The notes: generated from the letters alone by a model not told the origin. A DNA stretch of 5,862 nt from Candidatus Woesearchaeota archaeon (GCA_018303045.1 JAGVYX010000045.1:1-5862), one strand, 5' to 3'. Counted from the first letter of the stretch, positions 1 through 5,012 are shown. Made by a program: numbers and translations.

Positions 1-78
1 GCAGATTTTCTTCGTTGAAGTACCATTCAGCTTTTGCTTAATAATCCAGACCAGTTTTTTGTAATTTAGTTTGTACAT
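1..78 (-). CDS. Partial N-terminus of an HTH-like protein, possibly transposase or integrase-related (runs off left edge)
   Basis: Read leftward from an ATG at 78-76, the frame stays open to the edge and gives 26 residues beginning MYKLNYKKLVWIIKQ and ending GTSTKKIC. The basic, helix-forming start followed by a short turn (LNGTSTKKIC) resembles the first helices of homeodomain-like HTH domains at the N-terminus of archaeal transposases and integrase-like proteins. That is a resemblance only; the rest of the protein is outside the window. The start codon lies in the left arm of an inverted repeat (67-113), which could be an operator or terminal repeat. The overlapping rightward frame is also open for about 57 bases but has no start and an unconvincing composition, so the leftward reading is preferred. 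Confidence 0.45.
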   Translation of the reverse strand, partial: MYKLNYKKLVWIIKQKLNGTSTKKIC

Positions 79-113
79 TAAGACCACCAAGCGGTCTTAA
101 TTAATGTAAACTA
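67..113. repeat. Imperfect inverted repeat over the start of the left-edge gene
   Basis: ATTAAGACC (77-85) and GGTCTTAAT (93-101) form a perfect 9-bp inverted repeat around a 7-nt spacer. The arms continue outward through TAGTTT (67-72) and AAACTA (108-113), with a small asymmetric interruption. The leftward start codon (78-76) sits in one arm. It may be an operator for the leftward gene, a hairpin occluding its start, or part of a mobile element end. No specific factor can be named. Confidence 0.5.
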
Positions 114-115
114 AA

Positions 116-240
116 AACGTGATAGCACACGCAATTCGGAATAAAGCAAGTTTTTGATTTGTTTCTGATACCCAACTGCTTGCGAGGGTTGGGTTATTTT
201 GTATCAACTCGCCATATCGGGCGGTTGGGATTTTTATTTC
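116..240 (+). ncRNA. Possible small structured RNA with 3' T-run (function unknown)
   Basis: No reading frame is evident here. Two adjacent hairpins are seen. One pairs ACCCAAC (170-176) with GTTGGGT (188-194), with an outer TGAT/ATCA closure (166-169 with 203-206). The second pairs CAAC-T-CGCC (205-213) with GGCG-GTTG (220-227) around a 6-nt loop. The loop of the first hairpin contains CTTGC (179-183), complementary to GCAAG at 146-150, so a pseudoknot is possible. The series ends in a T-run at 231-235. It could be a short non-coding RNA or only a terminator region. It matches no RNA family that I recognise. Confidence 0.3.
205..239 (+). terminator. Hairpin plus T-run terminator-like site
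   Basis: An 8-bp stem with a single bulged T (CAAC.CGCC 205-213 with GGCG.GTTG 220-227) and loop ATATCG is followed three bases later by TTTTT and a further T-rich stretch. Oligo-T tracts terminate archaeal transcription, with or without a hairpin. It would end a rightward transcript covering 116-240 and insulate the promoter of the gene starting at 299. Confidence 0.45.
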
Positions 241-259
241 TTACCTCAAACCGCACAAA

Positions 260-270
260 CTTATTTAAAC
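260..270 (+). promoter_or_regulatory. TATA box of the T2SSF membrane protein gene
   Basis: CTTATTTAAAC lies about 30 bases ahead of the ATG at 299, the spacing that places the transcription start at or a few bases before the start codon. No Shine-Dalgarno sequence precedes the ATG, so a leaderless or nearly leaderless mRNA is inferred. A second AT-rich motif (CTTATAAAC, 283-291) is too close to the ATG to serve this start. Confidence 0.55.
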
Positions 271-298
271 CAATAACGACTACTTATAAACGGTATAG

Positions 299-2497
299 AT
301 GGATTCAGATAAATATCAAAAATTAATTGAAGATTATAAAGCTAAAATTAGAACGGAATTTGGCGAACAGTCCCAGCAGGAGATTAAAGTTACTTCCCGC
401 GAATATACTGAATTTAAGCAGGAATTATATCCAGCCAGATATAACTGGTATGAACAAGCCTGCAATTTCTCGGAAAAAATCTTAAAATTAAAAAGCGATC
501 CTAAAAAAACGATCAAGCTGCAGAAAGATTTAGCCATAACTCATTTGCAGGTTACTCCTTCCGGCGTTGCTTCTTTTTCTATTCTGGCTTCGCTGGCAGC
601 AATGTTCAGCGGAGTTGTTCTATCGCTGGGAATTCCTTTCGCTTTGGAAGTTCAGCCGCTATTATTTTTAGCGATATTTTCTGTTTTTGCCGGCTTGTTA
701 TTGATTCCCGCGCTGCAGAAAGTCCCTTCCTTCATGGCCAACACCTGGAGAATGAAAGCTTCCAACCAGATGGTGCAAAGCATTTTTTATATCGTAACTT
801 ATATGCGCCACACTTCCAACTTAGAGCGGGCCATCGGCTTTGCTGCGGACCATCTGGATGCGCCCTTATCATTAGATTTCAGAAAAATCTTGTGGGACGT
901 GGAAACAGAACGGTTTTCCACCATTAAAGATTCCGCTGAAGCTTATCTGGAATTCTGGAAAGAATGGGACCGCGAATTTGTGGAAGCTTTCCATTTGGTG
1001 GAATCATCATTATATGAATCTTCTGAACAAAGAAGAATTTCTTTGCTCGATAAAGCTTTAGATGTAATCCTTACCGGAACTTATGAAAACATGCTGCATT
1101 ATGCCCATAATTTGCAATCGCCCATTACTATGCTGCACATGCTGGGAATCATTCTTCCCATTCTGGGATTGGTTATTCTGCCCTTGGTAGTCAGTTTCCT
1201 AAGCTCTGAAGGAAGCCCCTTTGTTACAGCCATCTACATCGCCCTTCTGTATAACATCAGCTTACCGATAAGTGTTTATTACTTAGGGCAGACGATCCTT
1301 TCTAAACGCCCGGCGGGTTATGGAGCTGCTGACATCGGCGAACGCCCGGAATTAAATAAATACCGCAATGTCAACATTCCTTTAGGCGGCAAAGTTTCCC
1401 TCAGCGTTAATCCCCTGTATTTTAGCGTGATGATTTTTGCTGTTCTGGCGATTATTGGCTTAAGCCCCTTAATTCTGCATGCCTTAAATCCGGAATTTGA
1501 AATTAATTTTGCTGAAGGCAATTACAAACTTCAGGAATATCTTTGCCCGCCGTCGGAAGAAGGTGGTTGCGCGCCAGGAGACAAACTCGGCCCTTACGGG
1601 CTGGGAGCTTCCCTTATTTCTCTAGCGGTGGTTTTAAGCTTAGGATTATCATTGGGAACCTACTTTTCCTTGCGGTCCAAAAATGTAATTAAGATCCGGG
1701 AACGCGCTAAAGCTTTGGAAGACGAATTCTCCTCCGCCTTATTTCAATTAGGCAACCGTTTAGGCGACGGGCTGCCGGCGGAAATTGCTTTCGCCAAAGT
1801 GGCGCAGGTAATGCGGGGAACTACTTCCGGAGAATTTTTTAACATCACTGAAAAAAACATCACTACATTGGGTATGGGCTTAGAACAGGCCATTTTTGAC
1901 CAGCGAGTGGGCTCCTTATACAGTTTTCCTTCCAAAGTTATCGAGTCATCAATGAAAGTGCTCATTGAAAGCATTAAAAAAGGGCCTAGGATTGCCGCGC
2001 AAGCCTTATTGTCCATGTCCCGTTATATTAAAGAAATTCATCGCGTTGAGGAACGATTAAAAGATTTGATGGCTGATGTTATTTCTTCCATGAAATCGCA
2101 GATCAAATTTTTAACGCCAGCGATTGCCGGCATAGTTATCGGCATCACTTCAATGATTTCCACTATTTTAACCCGATTGAGCGCCCAATTAACCCAATTA
2201 ACCGCCCAGGACGGAGGAGAAGCCGGCGCTTTTGGCGGAATCTTAGATATCTTCGGCCTGGGCATTCCCACGTATTATTTTCAGATTATTGTAGGCATAT
2301 ATATTGTGCAAATTGCTTTTATTCTAACCAAATTAAGCAGCGGAGTGGAAAATGGCGCTGACCGGCTGGGGGAGAGATATGAGTTAGGAAAAAATCTGGT
2401 AAGAAGCACCTTACTGTATTGTATTTTGGCTGCGGTAATCATGATTTTGTTCAACATCTTTGCCGGAGTAATTTTCCAGAGCACGATTAGTATTTAG
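299..2497 (+). CDS. Archaeal type II secretion F-domain (T2SSF) membrane platform protein, ArlJ/TadC/PilC-like, tandem domains
   Basis: 732-residue polytopic membrane protein of the GspF/TadC/ArlJ superfamily, the inner-membrane platform on which a secretion ATPase assembles type IV pilus-like or archaellum-like filaments. Residues 1-88 form a charged cytoplasmic N-terminus. A hydrophobic pair lies near 91-114 and 119-139. A first helical T2SSF-like domain (about 153-275) ends in membrane segments near 276-301 and 307-331. Further segments lie near 374-396 and 433-457. A second T2SSF-like domain (about 474-600), with the family-like run FQLGNRLGDGLPAEIAFAKV, leads into segments near 604-625, 660-678 and 703-727. 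Two such domains are usual for archaeal homologues. The ATG at 299 fits the TATA box at 260-270. No ATPase (GspE/TadA-type) or pilin gene follows, so the partner is outside the window. The superfamily is secure; which filament it serves is not known. Confidence 0.85.
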   Translation: MDSDKYQKLIEDYKAKIRTEFGEQSQQEIKVTSREYTEFKQELYPARYNWYEQACNFSEKILKLKSDPKKTIKLQKDLAITHLQVTPSGVASFSILASLAAMFSGVVLSLGIPFALEVQPLLFLAIFSVFAGLLLIPALQKVPSFMANTWRMKASNQMVQSIFYIVTYMRHTSNLERAIGFAADHLDAPLSLDFRKILWDVETERFSTIKDSAEAYLEFWKEWDREFVEAFHLVESSLYESSEQRRISLLDKALDVILTGTYENMLHYAHNLQSPITMLHMLGIILPILGLVILPLVVSFLSSEGSPFVTAIYIALLYNISLPISVYYLGQTILSKRPAGYGAADIGERPELNKYRNVNIPLGGKVSLSVNPLYFSVMIFAVLAIIGLSPLILHALNPEFEINFAEGNYKLQEYLCPPSEEGGCAPGDKLGPYGLGASLISLAVVLSLGLSLGTYFSLRSKNVIKIRERAKALEDEFSSALFQLGNRLGDGLPAEIAFAKVAQVMRGTTSGEFFNITEKNITTLGMGLEQAIFDQRVGSLYSFPSKVIESSMKVLIESIKKGPRIAAQALLSMSRYIKEIHRVEERLKDLMADVISSMKSQIKFLTPAIAGIVIGITSMISTILTRLSAQLTQLTAQDGGEAGAFGGILDIFGLGIPTYYFQIIVGIYIVQIAFILTKLSSGVENGADRLGERYELGKNLVRSTLLYCILAAVIMILFNIFAGVIFQSTISI

Positions 2498-2558
2498 AAT
2501 ATTATGATTTAGAATCAAAAGCAATATTTAATATCCTGACTTCAGATTTTCAGAAATC

Positions 2559-2567
2559 CTTATAAAT
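2559..2567 (+). promoter_or_regulatory. TATA box of the tRNA-Phe gene
   Basis: CTTATAAAT is centred about 28 bases upstream of the tRNA 5' end and preceded by the purine-rich AGAAATC (2552-2558), a plausible BRE. This is the standard archaeal tRNA promoter layout. The rest of the gap 2498-2590 is AT-rich and shows no other feature. Confidence 0.75.
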
Positions 2568-2644
2568 GAAAGTCCAATTTTATAGTTTAAGGGCTCGTAG
2601 TTCAGACTGGGAGAACACACGGCTGAAGACCGTGACGTCCTGGG

Positions 2645-2664
2645 ACATTTAAAAAATGCAGGAA
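2645..2664 (+). other. tRNA-Phe intron 1 (20 nt, position 53/54, BHB type)
   Basis: The splice motif fits the archaeal endonuclease rule. Central 4-bp helix CCTG (2639-2642) pairs with CAGG (2659-2662). The 3-nt bulges are GGA (2643-2645) and AAT (2663-2665), each cut after its second base. The intron-internal helix CATTT (2646-2650) with AAATG (2654-2658) is perfect and closes an AAA loop. The outer helix is weak, so this is the relaxed form of the motif (central helix plus inner helix). Cleavage and ligation join CTGGG to TTCAAA. Confidence 0.9.
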
Positions 2665-2670
2665 TTCAAA

Positions 2671-2708
2671 TATCTCCTTTGAGACTACAAATCTCTAGGA
2701 TTTGGAAG
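2671..2708 (+). other. tRNA-Phe intron 2 (38 nt, position 59/60, BHB type)
   Basis: The central helix is TTCA (2665-2668) with TGGA (2703-2706), including one G-T pair. The 3-nt bulges are AAT (2669-2671) and AGT (2707-2709), each cut after its second base, giving TTCAAA plus TCCCAG. The outer helix is the T-stem itself (CTGGG with CCCAG), which becomes contiguous only after intron 1 is removed. The inner part pairs TCCT (2675-2678) with AGGA (2697-2700) and GAGA (2681-2684) with TCTC (2692-2695). Pairing next to the bulge is irregular, and the boundary could shift by one T without changing the product. The stop codon of the antisense endonuclease lies inside this intron. Confidence 0.8.
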
Positions 2709-3423
2709 TCCCAGCGAGCCCACTTTTATATTTGATATATTTATCAAGATGTTTCTTATTTCTAAAGCCAATTAAATCCATCCACTTTTCCAACTGTTTT
2801 CTTCCATTTACGTTCAAGCGATAGCCCGTAGGCCATCTAGTCTCATTCTTATAAATATACTTTCTATTATCTTTCATAGTACAAACATTCAATCCTTTAT
2901 CGTCTAGCCAACCGGCAACTCCAGCGATAACATCCTTGTCATTCAGAGCTAAAGAAATACGAGGATAAAACAAATGTTTCTTTTGCTTTCGATTTAATAA
3001 GACTAATGATCCGTCCGTATCAATTAACCCTCTGATAAAACTACGCATAAATTGGTCATCAGCTAAAATCCAAGCTGGAATTTCTAAATTTCCTTTCTTC
3101 CTTGGAGGAATGCCCAGGCTTTCAAGATAATAATTAAGTGCTTTTGACCTAAATCTGATAGAAATAGCGTTATTTTTTTTGAGATAAGTGCTGGGCAAAA
3201 TATTAAATAGCTTATAAAACAACAGGGAAACGTGACCAGTCAAATAATCATAATCTAAGTTTAAATGGCCAACAATCTCCGAGATGTAATCTTTCTGATG
3301 TCTAGCCATATGACCATCACCATATAATATTCCAACAATTTCAGCTAAATCTTCAGATAATTTCTGAGGGATTTTAAAACCAATACGCCTATCAAGATAA
3401 CTGGTTGGAATTTTAAGCATCAT
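2695..3423 (-). CDS. LAGLIDADG homing endonuclease, antisense to the tRNA-Phe 3' end
   Basis: 242-residue protein with two LAGLIDADG motifs: LAEIVGILYGDG (26-37, acidic residue D36) and FIRGLIDTDG (129-138, acidic residue D137). About 100 residues separate them, as in monomeric double-motif enzymes that cut long asymmetric DNA sites and use Mg2+-bound acidic residues. The stretch GIPPRKKGNLEIPAWI (104-119) before motif 2 is typical of archaeal intron- and intein-type endonucleases. The basic C-terminal third (about 180-230) fits DNA binding. Both active-site acids are present and the frame is intact, so it may be active. The start is the first of two Met codons (3423 or 3420); no Shine-Dalgarno sequence is seen. 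The last nine residues (234-242) are encoded antisense to tRNA exon 3 and intron 2, probably a fortuitous tail. The likely target is a tRNA T-arm, by position only. Confidence 0.88.
   Translation of the reverse strand: MMLKIPTSYLDRRIGFKIPQKLSEDLAEIVGILYGDGHMARHQKDYISEIVGHLNLDYDYLTGHVSLLFYKLFNILPSTYLKKNNAISIRFRSKALNYYLESLGIPPRKKGNLEIPAWILADDQFMRSFIRGLIDTDGSLVLLNRKQKKHLFYPRISLALNDKDVIAGVAGWLDDKGLNVCTMKDNRKYIYKNETRWPTGYRLNVNGRKQLEKWMDLIGFRNKKHLDKYIKYKSGLAGTSKS
2723..2735 (+). terminator. Oligo-T terminator after tRNA-Phe
   Basis: The tRNA 3' end is followed at once by C and TTTT (2724-2727), then ATATTTG. This is the short T-rich trailer expected of an archaeal tRNA terminator. It lies inside the antisense endonuclease coding region. 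Confidence 0.45.
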
Positions 3424-3450
3424 TTTTTACAGTAAAAAGACAAAAATGAT

Positions 3451-3462
3451 CCTTAATAAATT
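3451..3462. promoter_or_regulatory. AT-rich TATA-like element between endonuclease and tRNA-like fragment
   Basis: CCTTAATAAATT reads on the minus strand as AATTTATTAAGG, centred about 33 bases ahead of the endonuclease ATG, and could be its TATA box. On the plus strand it lies about 19 bases ahead of the tRNA-like fragment at 3475, slightly short for a promoter. The assignment is weak in both directions. Confidence 0.35.
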
Positions 3463-3474
3463 CTATCTGCAGTT

Positions 3475-3510
3475 GTCCAGTGGCTGGTGGTTCAAATCCC
3501 AGTGGACCCA
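3475..3510 (+). pseudogene. tRNA-like minihelix or tRNA relic: T-arm plus acceptor 3' end
   Basis: TTCAAAT (3491-3497), CCCAG (3498-3502), TGGACCC (3503-3509) and A (3510) are laid out as an intact, intron-free T-loop, T-stem 3' strand, acceptor 3' strand and discriminator. Just upstream, GTCCA (3475-3479) is complementary to TGGAC, and CTGG (3484-3487) to CCAG, so the 36-nt piece folds into an acceptor/T-arm minihelix with a GTGG bulge. The D-arm and anticodon arm are absent. It matches the real tRNA-Phe 3' end (2709-2722) at 11 of 14 positions. It may be a displaced tRNA 3' end, a tRNA with an internal deletion, or a 3' half of a split tRNA whose 5' half (starting like GGGTCCA) is elsewhere. 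No such 5' half is in the window. Confidence 0.6.
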
Positions 3511-3527
3511 TATTTTAATTTATGATA

Positions 3528-3571
3528 AGTAAAAGCATCAAATATTCGAACATAAATGATGTGCTTTTACT
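3528..3571. terminator. Long hairpin downstream of the transporter gene
   Basis: AGTAAAAGCATCA (3528-3540) is complementary to TGATG plus CTTTTACT (3557-3561 and 3564-3571) with a 2-nt bulge and a 16-nt loop. It starts 14 bases beyond the stop of the leftward transporter gene, and its distal arm on that strand contains CTTTTACTT. A terminator or mRNA 3'-end stabiliser for the transporter is the natural reading. Confidence 0.5.
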
Positions 3572-3584
3572 ATTACGAGAAGCA

Positions 3585-4757
3585 CTACCTGTTCGATAAT
3601 TTAATGCTTCGAGTATATATCAACAACATTAGCCCTATCGCCATAAACTGGCCTATCCCTCTTAAAATAAAAATAAACTCAAAGCCAAATATTGCAACCA
3701 ACTTCCCAAAAAATAATAATACCAGCGCGGCTGCCAGCAGAGAAAAAAATTCAAAAAAAGACATCAGCATCCCTTTTTTCTTTAAGGAAACTAATCCCGC
3801 CAAGGCAAAGCGGGCTGGATCAGCAAAGGCAAAAAAGATATAGTCCAGAATCACCAAAGAAGAGAATAAAACGATATTTCTGGTAAAAGCCAGTAAAATA
3901 GAAGTAATTCCAATTAAAAGTAAAGACAATAATAATAATTTTAATCCATACCGGTCATAAAGTTTTCCCCCCAGATAGCTAAACAAAGCATATAGCAGCC
4001 AGGCTGTTCCCAATAACAGAAATATCTGCTCATTAGACATCTGAAGAACTTCTTTCTGAAATAACGGCAGGCCAAAATAATCTACGAGGTAAATGCCCAA
4101 CAACAGAATGGTGTTTACCAGCAAAACTATTTTAAAGGTCCAGGAGGTGTTAATCAGGTTAGAGATGCGAAAAATTTTTTCCGGTTTAGACTTTTCCTGC
4201 AAGTCTCCAGTTTTCAGATAGAAAAACAAAGAAACAACTGTTAAGAGAGCCAATCCAAAAAACACCATTTGGAAGGTAATCGCTGAAACCAGTACTCCGC
4301 CCAATAAAATTCCCAGCCCGTGGCCCAGGCTGTCGGCAAAAATCAGAAAACCGTAATTAGAGCCCAGCTGTTCAGAGTTAGTTAAGTCTAGCACTCTGAT
4401 TTTAACAATGTTCCTTAAAATGGAATCGGAAAGGTTGAACAGGATTTTGCTGATTACAAAGACAAATAGCGCAATGCTCACCGAAAACAGCGGCATTATC
4501 CCAAAAAAAAGGGAAGATAAGGCCATTCCAGCGATGGAGATAACTCCCACCACTAACCGGCCGGAAGATTCAGAATAAGAGCCTAGATAATAGCTTATCA
4601 GCGCGTAAACCAGCATGGCCAGGCCAAAAACCGAACCAATCTCCGATAATTCCAGGCCTAAATCCGAAAGATACAATGGCAGGCCGATCAGCAAAAAGCC
4701 CGTTAGAACTCCGACGAGTAATTTGCTCCATAATAAATATTTCAATTCCGGCCGCAT
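3585..4757 (-). CDS. MFS transporter (12 TM segments), substrate unknown
   Basis: 390 residues, almost entirely hydrophobic, with two six-helix halves joined by a charged linker (about 182-205, LKTGDLQEKSKPEKIFRI). The conserved MFS loop 2-3 motif is seen as a weak copy in the first half (GSYSESSGR, 59-67). The matching loop of the second half has a clear copy, GGKLYDRYGLK (263-273), with the key D268 and R269. The length is normal for the family, whose members move small solutes by proton-coupled exchange or uniport. Substrate cannot be told; many small archaeal members resemble drug or metabolite exporters. The ATG at 4757 has a TATA-like CTTAAAA (4781-4787) about 27 bases upstream, so the mRNA is probably leaderless. 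The gene diverges from the one at 5013, with a MITE-like element between them. Confidence 0.85.
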   Translation of the reverse strand: MRPELKYLLWSKLLVGVLTGFLLIGLPLYLSDLGLELSEIGSVFGLAMLVYALISYYLGSYSESSGRLVVGVISIAGMALSSLFFGIMPLFSVSIALFVFVISKILFNLSDSILRNIVKIRVLDLTNSEQLGSNYGFLIFADSLGHGLGILLGGVLVSAITFQMVFFGLALLTVVSLFFYLKTGDLQEKSKPEKIFRISNLINTSWTFKIVLLVNTILLLGIYLVDYFGLPLFQKEVLQMSNEQIFLLLGTAWLLYALFSYLGGKLYDRYGLKLLLLSLLLIGITSILLAFTRNIVLFSSLVILDYIFFAFADPARFALAGLVSLKKKGMLMSFFEFFSLLAAALVLLFFGKLVAIFGFEFIFILRGIGQFMAIGLMLLIYTRSIKLSNR

Positions 4758-4780
4758 TTGTTCTAAAATTGATTTTGCTG

Positions 4781-4787
4781 CTTAAAA
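4781..4787 (-). promoter_or_regulatory. TATA-like box of the MFS transporter gene
   Basis: TTTTAAG on the minus strand is centred about 27 bases ahead of the ATG at 4757, the spacing for transcription starting at the A of the ATG. The left target duplication of the MITE-like element begins 8 bases further upstream (4795), so the insertion lies next to the upstream flank of this promoter. Confidence 0.5.
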
Positions 4788-4794
4788 GAATATC

Positions 4795-4803
4795 GAAAAG
4801 CCA
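4795..4803. repeat. Left copy of 9-bp target-site duplication
   Basis: GAAAAGCCA directly abuts the left terminal inverted repeat and is repeated exactly at 4957-4965 directly after the right one. Exact direct repeats flush against both inverted-repeat ends are the mark of transposase-mediated insertion. Confidence 0.75.
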
Positions 4804-4956
4804 GGCTTCATCCAATAAATCGCCACCGCCATTAAACGAACGACATAATGCTCACTTAAGCGCATGCGGAAGGGCATTCCTTATGGGAAGGCGCCGCATA
4901 TCACGATAACCAATGCTGAGTGAGTCTGGCGTGGCGATTATTTTTTGGATGAAGCC
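4804..4956. mobile_element. 153-bp MITE-like palindromic element
   Basis: The ends GGCTTCATCCAA (4804-4815) and TTGGATGAAGCC (4945-4956) are perfect 12-bp inverted repeats. Complementarity continues inward: AATCGCCAC (4818-4826) with GTGGCGATT (4931-4939), GCCA (4828-4831) with TGGC (4927-4930), CTCACT (4851-4856) with AGTGAG (4919-4924), ATGCGG (4864-4869) with CCGCAT (4894-4899), and TTCC/GGAA near the tip. A 9-bp direct repeat flanks the element and it has no coding capacity, so it is probably a non-autonomous element moved by a transposase elsewhere. The 9-bp duplication fits several DDE families, which I cannot tell apart. If transcribed, it would fold into one long hairpin; a structured RNA gene is the main alternative, but it does not explain the direct repeats. 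Confidence 0.75.
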
Positions 4957-4965
4957 GAAAAGCCA
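4957..4965. repeat. Right copy of 9-bp target-site duplication
   Basis: GAAAAGCCA follows the right inverted repeat immediately and is identical to 4795-4803. The promoter of the rightward gene begins 17 bases further on, so the insertion sits just upstream of it. Confidence 0.75.
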
Positions 4966-4981
4966 AAAAAACAAAGATTAA

Positions 4982-4992
4982 CTTTATATATT
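4982..4992 (+). promoter_or_regulatory. TATA box of the surface protein and glycosyltransferase genes
   Basis: CTTTATATATT is centred about 26 bases ahead of the ATG at 5013, giving a transcription start at or next to the start codon. No Shine-Dalgarno sequence is present. It probably drives both 5013-5642 and the glycosyltransferase 2 bases downstream. Confidence 0.65.
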
Positions 4993-5012
4993 TCTTTTAA
5001 TTAGTAATATTC

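Larger units (their letters stand above)
2591..2722 (+). tRNA. tRNA-Phe (anticodon GAA) interrupted by two T-loop introns
   Basis: Mature tRNA is inferred from exons 2591-2644, 2665-2670 and 2709-2722, 74 nt in all. Acceptor GGGCTCG (2591-2597) pairs perfectly with CGAGCCC (2715-2721), with discriminator A (2722) and no encoded CCA. D-stem GTTC/GAAC is 2600-2603 with 2613-2616. Anticodon stem CACGG/CCGTG is 2618-2622 with 2630-2634; loop CTGAAGA carries GAA at 2625-2627. The variable loop is ACGTC. T-stem CTGGG (2640-2644) pairs with CCCAG (2710-2714). In the raw sequence the T-loop is 65 nt long and starts with AC; removing the two introns restores TTCAAAT exactly. Intron positions are 53/54 and 59/60, both known as non-canonical archaeal insertion sites. 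The 3' end is overlapped antisense by the homing endonuclease gene. Cloverleaf and identity are near certain; intron ends are supported by BHB motifs. Confidence 0.93.

Noticed and set aside
2..58. Short rightward open frame at the left edge
   Set aside because: It has no start in the window and overlaps the better leftward reading, which begins with an ATG and has an HTH-like sequence.
334..2484. Several 67-90-codon leftward frames within the T2SSF gene
   Set aside because: They are antisense shadows of a clear long coding region, with no start signals.
2492..2516. Direct repeat TTTAGAAT around the end of the T2SSF gene
   Set aside because: It is an 8-base repeat in AT-rich sequence, likely by chance and with no other supporting structure.
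2591..3510. One large intron carrying the endonuclease, with 3491-3510 as the true 3' exon of tRNA-Phe
   Set aside because: It would also restore the T-loop, but the acceptor would have a C-A mismatch and two G-T pairs, whereas 2715-2721 pairs perfectly. No canonical BHB was found for those ends, while both small introns have good motifs.
3556..3886. Rightward open frames of 95 and 64 codons
   Set aside because: They are antisense shadows of the C-terminal part of the MFS transporter, with low-complexity Lys/Asn/Ser composition and no promoter.
4570..4909. Open frames of 81 codons (minus) and 77 codons (plus)
   Set aside because: They overlap the transporter N-terminus in other frames and run into the MITE-like element; no family-like sequence is seen.
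4804..4956. SRP RNA, RNase P RNA or C/D box sRNA
   Set aside because: The terminal helix suggested a structured RNA, but the conserved SRP helix 8 and RNase P core motifs are absent. The C box-like GGATGA and D box-like CTGA are wrongly placed. Flush 9-bp direct repeats favour a mobile element.
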